NCBI RefSeq assembly: GCF_013359815.1
Contig: NZ_JABMCF010000031.1
Span: 40,663-104,662 of the forward strand
Length of the DNA: 64,000 bases
From: Curtobacterium flaccumfaciens
GTDB taxonomy: Bacteria > Actinomycetota > Actinomycetes > Actinomycetales > Microbacteriaceae
Direction: 5' to 3'
Shown: one piece after another, positions 30,209-39,318 of the stretch
Layout of the letters: every line of letters starts with the position of its first letter
How positions within the stretch are numbered: the stretch's first letter is position 1
Program-made: the position numbers and the translations under genes
The notes under the pieces: model-generated
Told to the model about the DNA's origin: nothing
Seen by the model: only the letters and a program-made list of their open reading frames with translations
The model's database searches: none

Positions 30209-33061
30209 GTGGCTAAACCACGCGTACACGAGATCGCAAGCGAACTCGGCGTCGACAGCAAGACCGCACTCGAGAAGCTCAAGGAGCTCGGCGAGTTCGT
30301 CCGGGGTGCCAGCTCGAGCATCGAGCCCCCCGTGGCACGGAAGCTCCGTGCCGCCCTCCAGGCAGACGGCGCCCCCGCGGCGAAGCCCGCCGCCTCGGCG
30401 TCCGCGCCGAGCGCACCCGCCAAGGCCAGCGCGCCGAAGTCGAGTGCACCCAAGCCCGGCGGCCCCCGTCCGGGTCCGGCTCGTCCGGCACCGGCTCCCG
30501 AGCCCGAGGCCCCGGCAGCACCCGCTGCCGACGTCCCCGCGCCGGCCGCCCCGAAGTCCGTCGCCCAGCGACAGGCCGAGGCAGAGGCTGCGCAGAAGGC
30601 CCGTGCCGAGAAGCAGGCCGCTGAGAAGCAGGCCGCCGAGCAGGCAGGCGGGTCGACCGACGCTGCTCCGAAGTCCGACGCCGTGAAGCCGGGCACCAGC
30701 CCGAAGGCTCCCGCGGCAGCCGGTCCGAAGCCGGGTGGCCCCAAGCCCGGTGCACGTCCGGGCAACAACCCGTACTCGTCGAACCAGGGCATGGGCTCGC
30801 GCCCGCCGCGCCCCGGCAACAACCCGTACTCGTCCAACCAGGGCATGGGCCAGCGCCCGGCCGCCGGCGCAGCCGGTGGCGGTGGCATCCCGCGTCCGCA
30901 GCCCCCGCGTCCGGGCACGCCCCGTCCGGGTGCTCCGCGTCCGGGTGGTCCCGGTCAGGGCAACCGTCCCAACGGCTTCGGGCAGCGCCCGGGCCAGGGT
31001 GGTGGCCGTGGCGGCCCCGGTGCCCGTCCGGGTGCCGGCGGCGGTGCCGGTGGCGGCTTCCCGCGTCCGGCCTTCAGCGGCCCGCGTCCCGCCGGTGGCG
31101 GTGGCCGTGGTCGTGGCCCCGGTGGTGGTACCGCCGGTGCGTTCGGTCGCGGTGGCGGCAAGAGCCGTGCCCGCAAGTCGAAGCGGACGAAGCGCGCCGA
31201 GTACGAGATGCGTCAGGCCCCGTCGCTCGGCGGTGTGCAGGTCCCTCGCGGCGACGGCAACACGGTCGTCCGACTCCGTCGTGGTGCGAGCATCTCGGAC
31301 TTCGCGGACAAGATCGACGCCATGCCCGGCAACCTCGTGACGGTGCTGTTCCACCTCGGTGAGATGGCGACCGCGACCGAGTCGCTGGACGAGGCCACGT
31401 TCGAGGTCCTCGGTGACGAGCTGGGCTACAAGATCCAGATCGTCTCGCCCGAGGACGAGGACAAGGAGCTCCTCGAGGGCTTCGACATCGACCTCGACGC
31501 AGAACTCGAGGACGAAGACGACGACGTGCTGCAGCAGCGGCCGCCGGTGGTCACCGTCATGGGTCACGTCGACCACGGCAAGACCCGCCTCCTCGACGCG
31601 ATCCGCAACTCGAAGGTCGTCGAGGGCGAGGCCGGTGGCATCACCCAGCACATCGGTGCGTACCAGATCGTCGCGCAGCACGAGGGCATCGACCGCCCGA
31701 TCACCTTCATCGACACCCCGGGTCACGAGGCCTTCACGGCCATGCGTGCCCGTGGTGCCCAGGTGACGGACATCGCGATCCTCGTGGTCGCGGCGGACGA
31801 CGGCATCATGCCGCAGACCATCGAGGCGTTGAACCATGCGCAGTCGGCCGGTGTGCCGATCGTCGTCGCGGTCAACAAGATCGACAAGGAAGGCGCGAAC
31901 CCCGCCAAGGTCCGCCAGCAGCTCACCGAGTACAACCTGGTGGCCGAGGAGTACGGCGGCGACGTCATGTTCGTCGACGTGTCGGCGCGGCAGAACATCG
32001 GCATCCAGGAGCTCCTGGACGCCGTGCTGCTCACCGCGGACGCCGGTCTCGACCTGCGAGCGAACCCCGACAAGGACGCCCGTGGTGTCGCGATCGAGGC
32101 CCGGCTCGACAAGGGTCGCGGTGCAGTCGCCACGGTCCTCATCCAGTCCGGCACGCTCCACGTCGGTGACGCCATCGTGGCGGGCACGGCCTACGGTCGA
32201 GTCCGTGCGATGACGGACGAGAACGGGGTCGCGGTCAAGGCCGCGACGCCGAGCCGCCCGGTCCAGGTGCAGGGTCTGTCCTCGGTGCCCCGCGCCGGTG
32301 ACACCTTCCTCGTCACGGAAGAGGACCGCACGGCGCGTCAGATCGCTGAGAAGCGTGAAGCCGCCGAGCGCAACGCCCTGCTGGCGAAGTCGCGCAAGCG
32401 CATCTCGCTCGAGGACTTCACCCGTGCGCTCGAAGAGGGCAAGGTCGAGTCGCTCAACCTCATCATCAAGGGTGACGTCTCCGGTGCCGTCGAGGCACTC
32501 GAGCAGTCGCTCCTGGACATCGAGGTCGACGACAGCGTCCAGCTCCGCATCCTGCACCGCGGTGTCGGTGCGATCACGGAGTCGGACATCGACCTCGCCA
32601 CGATCGACAACGCCATCGTCATCGGCTTCAACGTCCGTCCGGACGTCAAGGCCCGTGAACGTGCGGCGCGCGAAGGCATCGACGTGCGCTTCTACTCGGT
32701 CATCTACAACGCACTCGACGACATCGAGCAGTCCCTCAAGGGCATGCTCAAGCCCGAGTACGAAGAGGTCCAGTCGGGCGTCGCCGAGATCCGCGAGGTG
32801 TTCCGTTCCTCGAAGTTCGGCAACATCGCGGGTGTCATCGTCCGCTCCGGCACGATCACGCGCAACGCCAAGGCGCGCGTCATCCGCGAGGGTGTTGTGG
32901 TCGCCGATGGCCTGGCCATCGAGTCACTGCGTCGCTTCAAGGACGACGTGACCGAGGTCCGCACGGACTTCGAAGCCGGTATCGGTCTGGGCAAGTTCAA
33001 CGACATCCAGATCGGCGACGAGGTCGAGACGACCGAACTCGTCGAGAAGCCGCGCGACTGA
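30209..33061 (+). CDS. infB: Translation initiation factor IF-2
   Basis: 950 residues from GTG 30209. It is a GTPase that brings fMet-tRNA to the small ribosomal subunit. Residues 1-50 are an IF2-N domain ([20 protein letters not shown]). A long Pro/Ala/Gly-rich linker follows, containing the duplicated [11 protein letters not shown] block typical of actinobacterial IF-2 and Gly/Arg stretches. The G domain begins near residue 451 with GHVDHGKT, then DTPGHEAF and NKID. The four C-terminal domains end at the stop. The RBS lies in a perfect hairpin. rbfA follows after a strong terminator-like stem. Confidence 0.98.
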   Translation: MAKPRVHEIASELGVDSKTALEKLKELGEFVRGASSSIEPPVARKLRAALQADGAPAAKPAASASAPSAPAKASAPKSSAPKPGGPRPGPARPAPAPEPEAPAAPAADVPAPAAPKSVAQRQAEAEAAQKARAEKQAAEKQAAEQAGGSTDAAPKSDAVKPGTSPKAPAAAGPKPGGPKPGARPGNNPYSSNQGMGSRPPRPGNNPYSSNQGMGQRPAAGAAGGGGIPRPQPPRPGTPRPGAPRPGGPGQGNRPNGFGQRPGQGGGRGGPGARPGAGGGAGGGFPRPAFSGPRPAGGGGRGRGPGGGTAGAFGRGGGKSRARKSKRTKRAEYEMRQAPSLGGVQVPRGDGNTVVRLRRGASISDFADKIDAMPGNLVTVLFHLGEMATATESLDEATFEVLGDELGYKIQIVSPEDEDKELLEGFDIDLDAELEDEDDDVLQQRPPVVTVMGHVDHGKTRLLDAIRNSKVVEGEAGGITQHIGAYQIVAQHEGIDRPITFIDTPGHEAFTAMRARGAQVTDIAILVVAADDGIMPQTIEALNHAQSAGVPIVVAVNKIDKEGANPAKVRQQLTEYNLVAEEYGGDVMFVDVSARQNIGIQELLDAVLLTADAGLDLRANPDKDARGVAIEARLDKGRGAVATVLIQSGTLHVGDAIVAGTAYGRVRAMTDENGVAVKAATPSRPVQVQGLSSVPRAGDTFLVTEEDRTARQIAEKREAAERNALLAKSRKRISLEDFTRALEEGKVESLNLIIKGDVSGAVEALEQSLLDIEVDDSVQLRILHRGVGAITESDIDLATIDNAIVIGFNVRPDVKARERAAREGIDVRFYSVIYNALDDIEQSLKGMLKPEYEEVQSGVAEIREVFRSSKFGNIAGVIVRSGTITRNAKARVIREGVVVADGLAIESLRRFKDDVTEVRTDFEAGIGLGKFNDIQIGDEVETTELVEKPRD

Positions 33062-33076
33062 TCGCGTGACTCCTCT

Positions 33077-33111
33077 GGGCCCCGGCCTCCCCACGCGGGA
33101 GGCCGGGGCCC
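33077..33111 (+). terminator. 15-bp perfect hairpin between infB and rbfA
   Basis: Arms 33077-33091 and 33097-33111 pair perfectly around CACGC and are followed by GACCCCTTT. It sits 15 nt after the infB stop and looks like a real terminator or attenuator. Confidence 0.75.
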
Positions 33112-33174
33112 GACCCCTTTCCCACGCAGGACCACCGGCGGGAAGCGTCCCGCCACTGCCTCAGGAGGCACCCA

Positions 33175-33651
33175 ATGGCCGATCCGCAGCGCGCACGCAA
33201 GATGGCGGACCGCATCAAGGAAGTCGTCGCACGTCGACTCGACAAGGGTCTGCGGGACCCGCGACTCGGGTTCGTCACGATCACCGACGTCCGTGTGACC
33301 GGTGACCTGCAGCACGCGTCGATCTTCTACACCGTGTACGGCACCGACGAGGAGCGTGCGGACTCCGCCGCGGCGCTCAAGGCCGCGACCGGCATGCTCC
33401 GGTCCGAGGTCGGCAAGAACATCACCGCCCGGCTGACGCCGTCGCTCGAGTTCATCGCCGACGCCCTGCCCGAGACCTCGGCGCACATGGAGGACCTGCT
33501 CGTGCAGGCCCAGGTGCGCGACGAGCAGGTCCGCGCAGCCTCGGTCGGCGCGACGTACGCCGGGGACGCCGACCCGTACAAGCGCGACGAGGACGACGAC
33601 GCCGACGACGACGCGGCCGAGACCGACGGCTCCGCCGAGCCGCGTTCCTAG
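33175..33651 (+). CDS. rbfA: 30S ribosome-binding factor A
   Basis: 158 residues from ATG 33175, with AGGAGG upstream. It matures the 16S rRNA 5' end in the 30S subunit. Family blocks are RARKMADRIKEVVARRL, DPRLGFVTITDVRVTGDL and RSEVGKNITARLTPSLEF. The last about 30 residues are an acidic tail (DEDDDADDDAAE), longer than in the core family. Its stop codon overlaps the convergent mutY stop by 3 nt. Confidence 0.95.
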   Translation: MADPQRARKMADRIKEVVARRLDKGLRDPRLGFVTITDVRVTGDLQHASIFYTVYGTDEERADSAAALKAATGMLRSEVGKNITARLTPSLEFIADALPETSAHMEDLLVQAQVRDEQVRAASVGATYAGDADPYKRDEDDDADDDAAETDGSAEPRS

Positions 33652-34604
33652 ACCCCGGGCAGCTGGTAGCCGCTCGCGTCGTCCCCGACGGCTAGTCCGT
33701 CACGCAGGAGCGACGCGAGCGCCCGGTCCCGTTGGTCGGCGTCCGGCCACACCGGTTCGATCTCGGACCGGGTGACCGGCACGTCGCTGGCGCGCAGCTC
33801 GGCCATGATCAGGCCGCGCACCTGGCGGTCACTGCCGGCGAACTTCGCCTGCCGCGGAGCCCGCGGCCCGTCGTGTTCCGGGTACCCGGCCGCACGCCAC
33901 GCGCAGCGGTCCGCGATGGGGCACGCATCGCACGCGGGGGAGCGGGAAACGCACACGAGCGCGCCTAGCTCCATCACGGCGGCGTTCGTGGCAGCTGCGT
34001 CGTCGCGGTCCGCCGGCAGCACGGACTCCATGAGCGGGAGGTCCTGCTTCGCCTTCGCCGGCCCGGGTTCGCCCTGGCCGAGGACCGCACGTGCGAGCAC
34101 GCGGCGCACGTTGACGTCCACGACCGGGTGCCGGTCGCCGTACGCGAAGACCGCGACGGCGCGGGCGGTGTAGTCGCCGATGCCCGGCAGTGCGAGCAGC
34201 GCGTCGACGTCGCGCGGCACGACGTTGCCGTGGTCGGTCGCGATCGCGGTCGCCGCCGCGTGCAGCGCGAGCGCGCGTCTCGGGTAGCCGAGCCGGTCCC
34301 AGGCACGCACCGCCTCGGACGGGGGCGAGTCCGCGAGGTCGCGAGGCGTCGGCCACCGGGTGAGCCAGGCCTCCAGTCGGGGGACCACGCGGGCGACCTG
34401 CGTCTGCTGCAGCATGATCTCGCTGACGAGCGTCCCCCACGCGGGGAAGCCGGGGCGGCGCCACGGCAGGTCGCGCGCCTGCTGCCGGAACCACGCGATC
34501 AGCGGGGTCGCGATGTCGGGCCGTTCCGGCGTGGCCGGCTCCTGCACACCGCGTCGCGCGGTCGGTTTGTCCACATCCGGTCTGGAGGCCCGACTCGCGT
34601 TCAC
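33648..34604 (-). CDS. mutY: A/G-specific adenine glycosylase
   Basis: 318 residues from GTG 34604 on the minus strand. It removes adenine mispaired with 8-oxoguanine. The HhH-GPD core shows SEIMLQQTQV with the catalytic Glu, LPGIGDYTARAVAVFAYG, and the catalytic Asp region PVVDVNVRRV. The [4Fe-4S] cluster ligands are in CVSRSPACDACPIADRC. The C-terminal recognition domain is short compared with E. coli MutY, as in many actinobacteria. TAGGCT on the minus strand sits 6 nt before the start, supporting this start. It is divergent from the next gene and convergent with rbfA. Confidence 0.95.
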   Translation of the reverse strand: MNASRASRPDVDKPTARRGVQEPATPERPDIATPLIAWFRQQARDLPWRRPGFPAWGTLVSEIMLQQTQVARVVPRLEAWLTRWPTPRDLADSPPSEAVRAWDRLGYPRRALALHAAATAIATDHGNVVPRDVDALLALPGIGDYTARAVAVFAYGDRHPVVDVNVRRVLARAVLGQGEPGPAKAKQDLPLMESVLPADRDDAAATNAAVMELGALVCVSRSPACDACPIADRCAWRAAGYPEHDGPRAPRQAKFAGSDRQVRGLIMAELRASDVPVTRSEIEPVWPDADQRDRALASLLRDGLAVGDDASGYQLPGV

Positions 34605-34610
34605 CTCGAC

Positions 34611-34620
34611 AGCCTACGGT
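34611..34620. promoter_or_regulatory. Overlapping divergent -10 boxes (mutY and the P-loop-like gene)
   Basis: Minus-strand TAGGCT (34616 to 34611) precedes the mutY GTG by 6 nt. Plus-strand TACGGT (34615-34620) precedes ATG 34627 by 6 nt. The two boxes share the TA at 34615-34616, so RNA polymerase should be unable to occupy both at once. Confidence 0.6.
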
Positions 34621-34626
34621 GGACGC

Positions 34627-35073
34627 ATGGCACGCTGGGCACCCGAAGAGACCGACACGATGGCTGCGATCGCCGCAGAGGCGATCGCGCAGGTCGGCAC
34701 GAACCGCACCGTCATCGGCATCGACGGGCAGGACGGCACCGACCTCGAGCGGGTCGCGGCCGCGCTCGTCACCGGTTTCGAGCAGCACGGGATCTCCGCG
34801 ATGGCGGCCGCCGCGCCGTCCGCCGACCAGGACACGCTCCGGTCCGACCTGGTGACGCCCTTCCGCACGACCGGAGCCGGTGACGGTGTCCTGATCGTGC
34901 ACGGGCGGGGCATCCTGGCCCCCGGGGTCCGTACCCTGTGGCGCTGGTCGCTGTGGGTCGAGCAGGAGTCCGGCCGACTCGAGCGCCGTGCCGACGTGAA
35001 GATCGCGGCCTCCGCGGTGCTCGACGTCACCGATCCCGAGCACCCCCGCCGCGAGTGGAACGACGCCTGCTGA
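34627..35073 (+). CDS. Uridine-kinase-like protein with degenerate P-loop
   Basis: 148 residues from ATG 34627, supported by TACGGT 6 nt upstream. The stretch TVIGIDGQDGTDLERVAAAL aligns by eye with the Walker A region of uridine kinase-like proteins (VIGIDG-x-x-G-x-GKT), but GKT is replaced. Further on, DGVLIVHGRGILAPGVRTLW resembles the kinase segment in which a hydrophobic strand precedes the nucleoside-binding loop. I infer a P-loop fold that has lost ATP binding, so a non-catalytic relative. Its role is unknown. truB follows after 22 nt with its own promoter. Confidence 0.7.
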   Translation: MARWAPEETDTMAAIAAEAIAQVGTNRTVIGIDGQDGTDLERVAAALVTGFEQHGISAMAAAAPSADQDTLRSDLVTPFRTTGAGDGVLIVHGRGILAPGVRTLWRWSLWVEQESGRLERRADVKIAASAVLDVTDPEHPRREWNDAC

Positions 35074-35083
35074 CCGGCGCTGG

Positions 35084-35089
35084 TAATCT
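35084..35089 (+). promoter_or_regulatory. -10 box of a leaderless truB transcript
   Basis: TAATCT ends 6 nt before GTG 35096, with no Shine-Dalgarno sequence between. Confidence 0.6.
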
Positions 35090-35095
35090 CGCCTG

Positions 35096-36058
35096 GTGCT
35101 CGAAACCGCGCCGGACGGCATCCTCCTCGTCGACAAACCGCAGGGGATCTCCAGCCACCGGGTGGTCTCCATCGCCCGTCGGCGCCTCGGCCTGAAGAAG
35201 GTCGGCCACGCCGGCACCCTCGACCCCATGGCCACCGGGCTGCTGCTGCTCGGCATCGGGCCGTCCACCCGGTTGCTCACGCACCTGGTGGGCCTCGACA
35301 AGACCTACACGGCGACCATCAGGCTCGGTGTCTCCACGGACTCCGACGACGCCGACGGCACGCCGATCGCTGCTGTCGGTGTGGCCGCTGCGGACGTCTC
35401 GGACGACGCCGTCGAGACCGCCGTCGCGGCGCAGCGGGGCGTGATCGACCAGGTCCCGTCCACGGTCAGCGCGATCAAGGTCGACGGGCGCCGCGCCTAC
35501 GACCTGGCGCGCAAGGGCGAGGCGGTGGAGCTCAAGTCCCGCACGGTGACCGTCTCGCAGTTCGACGTGACGACGCGGAACGAGCGGACCGTCGCGGTCG
35601 ACGGCACCGACGTCGCCGTGGCGGACCTCGACGTCGTCGTGACCTGCTCGTCGGGCACCTACGTCCGCGCGCTCGCCCGTGACGTCGGCGCTGCCCTCGG
35701 AACCGGGGCGCACCTCGTCGCCCTCCGTCGGACACGCGTCGGACCGTTCGACGTGCAGGACGCCATCGACCTCGAGGACGACGCCGTCGACGTCCGCGCC
35801 GCGCTCGCACGTCCGGCGGACATCGCCCGGCGACTCTTCTCGTCGGTGACGCTCGACGCAGCCTCGGCGAAGGACCTCACCGACGGCAAGCGCGTCGCGG
35901 CCGAGCACCCCGACTCGGACGGGCCGGTGGCAGCGGTCACGGCGTCCGACGACCGGCTGGTCGGCCTCGTCTCCGTCCGCCGCGGACTGCTCCGGGTCAT
36001 CACGAACTTCCCGACGCCCGGTGCGTCGTCCTCCTCGCAGACCGGAGCCCGCGCGTGA
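35096..36058 (+). CDS. truB: tRNA pseudouridine(55) synthase
   Basis: 320 residues from GTG 35096. It forms pseudouridine 55 in the T-loop of tRNAs. VGHAGTLDPMATGLLLLGIG holds the catalytic Asp43. DKTYTATIRLG, STVSAIKVDGRRAYDLAR and SGTYVRALARDVG are further family motifs. A C-terminal PUA-like region follows. The start is fixed by the leaderless-type -10 box. Its stop overlaps the next start (GTGA). Confidence 0.97.
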   Translation: MLETAPDGILLVDKPQGISSHRVVSIARRRLGLKKVGHAGTLDPMATGLLLLGIGPSTRLLTHLVGLDKTYTATIRLGVSTDSDDADGTPIAAVGVAAADVSDDAVETAVAAQRGVIDQVPSTVSAIKVDGRRAYDLARKGEAVELKSRTVTVSQFDVTTRNERTVAVDGTDVAVADLDVVVTCSSGTYVRALARDVGAALGTGAHLVALRRTRVGPFDVQDAIDLEDDAVDVRAALARPADIARRLFSSVTLDAASAKDLTDGKRVAAEHPDSDGPVAAVTASDDRLVGLVSVRRGLLRVITNFPTPGASSSSQTGARA

Positions 36059-36420
36059 TCGAGTGGTACATGTGGGTGCAGCTGGTGCTCGCCGTCGTGG
36101 TGGGGCTCTTCGCGGTCGTCGTGGGGTTCATCGGCTGGAAGCCGAACGACTACACCGTCGGCGCCCTCGTGCTCATCGAGCTGCTGCTCCTGGTGCAGGG
36201 CGTCATCTCGATCGTGCTGCCGGCGACGGGCAGTCCGCCCGACGGCAACGCGCTCGAGTTCGGGGTGTACGCCGTTTCTGTCCTGCTCGTCCCGCCGGCC
36301 GCGGTCGTGTGGGCACTGATCGACCGCACGAAGTGGAGCACCGTGGTGCTCGGCGCCGGGGCCTTCACCGTCGCGGTGATGGTCTACCGGATGTACCAGA
36401 TCTGGTTCGCGCTGAACTGA
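36055..36420 (+). CDS. Small four-helix membrane protein
   Basis: 121 residues from GTG 36055, coupled to truB. Four hydrophobic segments (about 7-27, 35-55, 68-88 and 97-116) fill the protein, with GWKPNDYTVGALVLIELLLL between helices one and two. I recognise no named family, though proteins of this shape commonly sit next to truB/ribF in Microbacteriaceae as I recall. A role cannot be assigned. Confidence 0.8.
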   Translation: MIEWYMWVQLVLAVVVGLFAVVVGFIGWKPNDYTVGALVLIELLLLVQGVISIVLPATGSPPDGNALEFGVYAVSVLLVPPAAVVWALIDRTKWSTVVLGAGAFTVAVMVYRMYQIWFALN

Positions 36421-36452
36421 CGCCGGAGGTCATGCGCGCAGCCGCGCGTCGG

Positions 36453-36458
36453 TAGAAT
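36453..36458 (+). promoter_or_regulatory. -10 box before the second small membrane protein
   Basis: TAGAAT ends 7 nt before ATG 36466, near the leaderless spacing seen elsewhere in the window. Confidence 0.6.
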
Positions 36459-36465
36459 CGGTGCA

Positions 36466-36918
36466 ATGGCGACCAGATCCTCACTCGCGACCGGCATCGG
36501 CCGCGTCCTCATCGCCGTGTACGGCATCCTCGCGCTGGCGGCGACCGGACGCAGCGTCGTGCAGATCATCGAGAAGTTCTCGTTCGCACCGTTCGCCTAC
36601 ACGCTCAGTGCCATCGCTGCCGTCGTCTACATCGTCGCGATGATCGCCCTCATCGTGCCCGGCCGGTTCTGGTACCGGGTCGCCTGCGTCACGATCGTGT
36701 TCGAGATGACCGGCGTGCTCGTCATCGGCACCCTGTCGCTGTTCGACCGCCAGCTGTTCCCCGACGACACCATCTGGTCGTACTACGGCTTGGGCTACGC
36801 CTTCGCGCCGCTCGTGCTGCCGATCGCCGGGCTCTGGTGGCTCCGCAAGCACCACCGCACGGTCACCGAGCCGTCGGCACCGGCTGCGTCCTCGTCCACC
36901 GCCCCGGCGAGCGAGTAG
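36466..36918 (+). CDS. Small four-helix membrane protein, Ser/Ala-rich tail
   Basis: 150 residues from ATG 36466. Four hydrophobic helices (about 12-30, 44-63, 70-92 and 110-126) are separated by short loops, one of them with DRQLFPDDTIWSYYG. The C-terminus (TEPSAPAASSSTAPASE) is polar and disordered. No family is recognised. The protein shares its size and four-helix plan with the membrane protein encoded just upstream, but I see no clear sequence similarity. ribF begins 8 nt after the stop, so they are probably co-transcribed. Confidence 0.8.
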   Translation: MATRSSLATGIGRVLIAVYGILALAATGRSVVQIIEKFSFAPFAYTLSAIAAVVYIVAMIALIVPGRFWYRVACVTIVFEMTGVLVIGTLSLFDRQLFPDDTIWSYYGLGYAFAPLVLPIAGLWWLRKHHRTVTEPSAPAASSSTAPASE

Positions 36919-36926
36919 GAGCCACC

Positions 36927-37889
36927 GTGCAGTTCTACGAGGACACCGCCGACGTGGCGGACGGGTTCGGCCCGAGCGCCGTCACCATCGGGAAGTTCGA
37001 CGGCGTGCACGTCGGGCACCGAGCCGTCATCGCACACCTCGAGCGCGCCGCCCGCGAGCACGACCTCGTGGCCACCGTGGTCACGTTCGACCGCCACCCG
37101 CTCAACGTCATCGACCCGCCGCACGTCCCGCCGGCACTGACCAGCACCGCGCAGCGCCGCGAACTGCTCGAGGAGGCTGGGGTCGACGCCACCCTGCTGC
37201 TCCGCTTCGACCAGGAACTGCAGTCGAAGTCGCCCGAGGCGTTCGTGTCCGAGATCCTCGTCGACACCCTGCACGCCCGGCTCGTCTTCGTCGGCAGCGA
37301 CTTCCGCTTCGGTGCGAAGGGCGCCGGTGACGTCGCGTTGCTGCGGACCCTGGGGGAGCAGCACGGCTTCACCGTCGAGCTCATCGACGACGTGGACCTC
37401 ATCGACGACGTCCGACCCGACGGTGAGCGCCGGGTGTCCTCCACCTGGATCCGGGAGCTCCTGGGCCAGGGCCGCGTGGCCGAAGCCGCACGACTCCTCG
37501 GGCGGGAACACGCCGTGCGGAGCGTCGTGGTGCACGGCAACCAGCGAGGCCGTGCGATGGGGTACCCCACAGCGAACCTCGACCCGGCGTGCGAGGGCTT
37601 CGTCCCCGCCGACGGTGTCTACGCCGCCCGGGTGCTGCACGACGGCACCGTCTACCCGGCGGCGGTGTCGGTCGGCAACAACCCGACGTTCGAGGGTGTG
37701 CCCGCGAAGCAGATCGAGGCGCACCTGCTCGACGTCGACATCGACCTGTACGGCGATCGGATCTCCGTGCTCTTCGTGTCGTACGTGCGCGGCATGGTGA
37801 AGTTCTCGTCGATGGACGAGCTCGCCGCGCAGATGCGGCAGGACGACCTGGACATCCGGCTGCTGCTCGGACTGCCCGCGCCGGTCTGA
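36927..37889 (+). CDS. ribF: Bifunctional riboflavin kinase / FAD synthetase
   Basis: 320 residues from GTG 36927, with GGAG upstream. The N-terminal half is the FMN adenylyltransferase domain: VTIGKFDGVHVGHRAVI (nucleotide-binding), TFDRHPL, FVGSDFRFGAKGAGD and VSSTWIRELL. The C-terminal half is the flavokinase domain: NQRGRAMGYPTANL, DGVYAARV and VGNNPTF. It makes FMN and then FAD from riboflavin. The longer upstream frame overlaps the preceding gene and is rejected. A strong bidirectional terminator follows. Confidence 0.97.
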   Translation: MQFYEDTADVADGFGPSAVTIGKFDGVHVGHRAVIAHLERAAREHDLVATVVTFDRHPLNVIDPPHVPPALTSTAQRRELLEEAGVDATLLLRFDQELQSKSPEAFVSEILVDTLHARLVFVGSDFRFGAKGAGDVALLRTLGEQHGFTVELIDDVDLIDDVRPDGERRVSSTWIRELLGQGRVAEAARLLGREHAVRSVVVHGNQRGRAMGYPTANLDPACEGFVPADGVYAARVLHDGTVYPAAVSVGNNPTFEGVPAKQIEAHLLDVDIDLYGDRISVLFVSYVRGMVKFSSMDELAAQMRQDDLDIRLLLGLPAPV

Positions 37890-37915
37890 CCTGCCGAGCA
37901 CGCTGAAGCGGCCAC

Positions 37916-37962
37916 CACGAACGACGCCCCCGTGACCATCGGTCACGGGGGCGTCGTTCGTG
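37916..37962. terminator. 22-bp perfect bidirectional terminator
   Basis: Arms 37916-37937 and 37941-37962 pair perfectly around ATC. It lies between the convergent stops of ribF (37889) and the DUF349 gene (37973), so it can end both transcripts. Confidence 0.85.
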
Positions 37963-37972
37963 CTGCGGAGGC

Positions 37973-39205
37973 TCAGCCGCCCAGGGCGTCGAGCCAGATC
38001 TTGCGGGCGTCGAGGGCTTCCTGCGCGTCCTTGATCTTCCGCGCGTCACCGGTGGCCTGCGCCGCGGCGAGCTCGGACTGGAGCTTGCCGATCGCGTCTT
38101 CCAGCTGGCTCGCGAGGCCGTTCTGACGGGCCTTGCGCTCCGGGTTCGATTCCTTCCAGTGCGCGTCCTCGAGCCCACGGACGTGGTCCTCGATCGCACG
38201 CAGGCGGTCCTCGACCCGACGGACGTCGCCGCGGGGGACCTTGCCGATCTCGTCCCAGCGGCGCTGGATGCCGGTGAGGGTCTTGCGCGCCGCGACACGA
38301 TCGGTCGCCTGCAGGAGCGGCTCGGCCTCGGTCAGCAGGGCCTGCTTCGCCTCGAGGTTGGCGGAGAACTCTTCGTTCTCGGCCGCGCTCTCGGCGTGGC
38401 GCTGCTCGAACAGCACGTCTCCGGCGGCCTTGAAGCGTGCCCAGAGCGCGTCGTCGTGGCGCTTGCCGGCACGTCCGGCGTTCTTCCAGTCGTCGAGCAG
38501 CTGGCGGTAGTCCGGGATCGCGTCGGAACCGCGGGGCGCGAGGGCCTCGGCCTGCGCCACGAGCTCCTGCTTGCGGGTCCGGGCGTCACGGTGCTGTGCG
38601 TCCAGCTCGGAGTAGAAGGCACGACGGTGCTGGTCGACGGTGGACCGCGCTGCGCGGAACCGCTTCCACAGGTCGTTCGCCTCGTTCTTGGGGATCCGCG
38701 GCCCGTCGTGCTGGTGCTGCTGCCAGCGCGCGAACACGTCGTCGAGCTGTGCCGTGATCTGCTTCCACTGCGCGCGTGCGGGGTCCACCGCGGCGAGTGC
38801 CTCGGCTTCCTCGACCAGGGCGGTGCGGTGCGCCAGGGCGTCCTGCAGGGCCTGCTGCGCCTGCTCCGCCTGCTCCTTGGTGAGCGAGCCGAGCTGCTCG
38901 GCGAGGACGCCGACGCGGGTCTCGAGCGACTTGATGTCACCCACCACCCGCGCGTCGGCGACCAGGGCCGTCAGGTGCTCGACCGTCCGGGCGACGTCGT
39001 TCGCCGACGCACCGCGCTGGACGCGCTGCTCGGCGATCTTCACCTGCCCCTCGAGGTCGGCGTACTTCCGCGCGAAGTAGGCGAGGGCTTCTTCGGGGGT
39101 GGCGTCCGGGTACTCACCGACAGCACGTTCGGTCTCTTCGTACCGGACGTACACGGTCCCGTTCTCGTCGACCCGCCCCCAGGTCGTTGCTTCGTCAGAT
39201 CCCAC
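37973..39205 (-). CDS. DUF349 coiled-coil protein
   Basis: 410 residues from ATG 39205 on the minus strand. After an about 50-residue N-terminal region the protein is almost wholly helical. It carries repeated DUF349 units of about 70 residues with the pattern W-x-x-x-G-x-(A/V)-x-(K/R)-x-x-(D/E), for instance LDDWKNAGRAGKRHDDALWARFKAA and the WDEIGKVPRGDVRRVEDRLR block. The C-terminal coiled coil is rich in Ala/Gln/Glu. DUF349 proteins are widespread in actinobacteria with no established function. It lies next to a convergent ribF and a cyclophilin gene on the same strand. Confidence 0.88.
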   Translation of the reverse strand: MGSDEATTWGRVDENGTVYVRYEETERAVGEYPDATPEEALAYFARKYADLEGQVKIAEQRVQRGASANDVARTVEHLTALVADARVVGDIKSLETRVGVLAEQLGSLTKEQAEQAQQALQDALAHRTALVEEAEALAAVDPARAQWKQITAQLDDVFARWQQHQHDGPRIPKNEANDLWKRFRAARSTVDQHRRAFYSELDAQHRDARTRKQELVAQAEALAPRGSDAIPDYRQLLDDWKNAGRAGKRHDDALWARFKAAGDVLFEQRHAESAAENEEFSANLEAKQALLTEAEPLLQATDRVAARKTLTGIQRRWDEIGKVPRGDVRRVEDRLRAIEDHVRGLEDAHWKESNPERKARQNGLASQLEDAIGKLQSELAAAQATGDARKIKDAQEALDARKIWLDALGG

Positions 39206-39266
39206 AGGTCTCGCCTCGATCGTGGTCGTGCATCGCCGACGTCACCGTCGGCACGGTCAGGTCGTC

Positions 39267-39272
39267 AGCCTA
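39267..39272 (-). promoter_or_regulatory. Candidate -10 box of the DUF349 gene
   Basis: Reads TAGGCT on the minus strand, about 60 nt before the ATG at 39205. No -35 box is visible. Confidence 0.4.
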
Positions 39273-39318
39273 TTGCACGGACGGGCTCCGCCGCCCGACC
39301 GGTGCCACGGGTTGTGGA

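Noticed and set aside
34567..34575. TTGTCCACA, an exact actinobacterial DnaA-box sequence
   Set aside because: It is a single box inside the mutY coding region, with no cluster of boxes and no dnaA or dnaN nearby, so it is not an origin.
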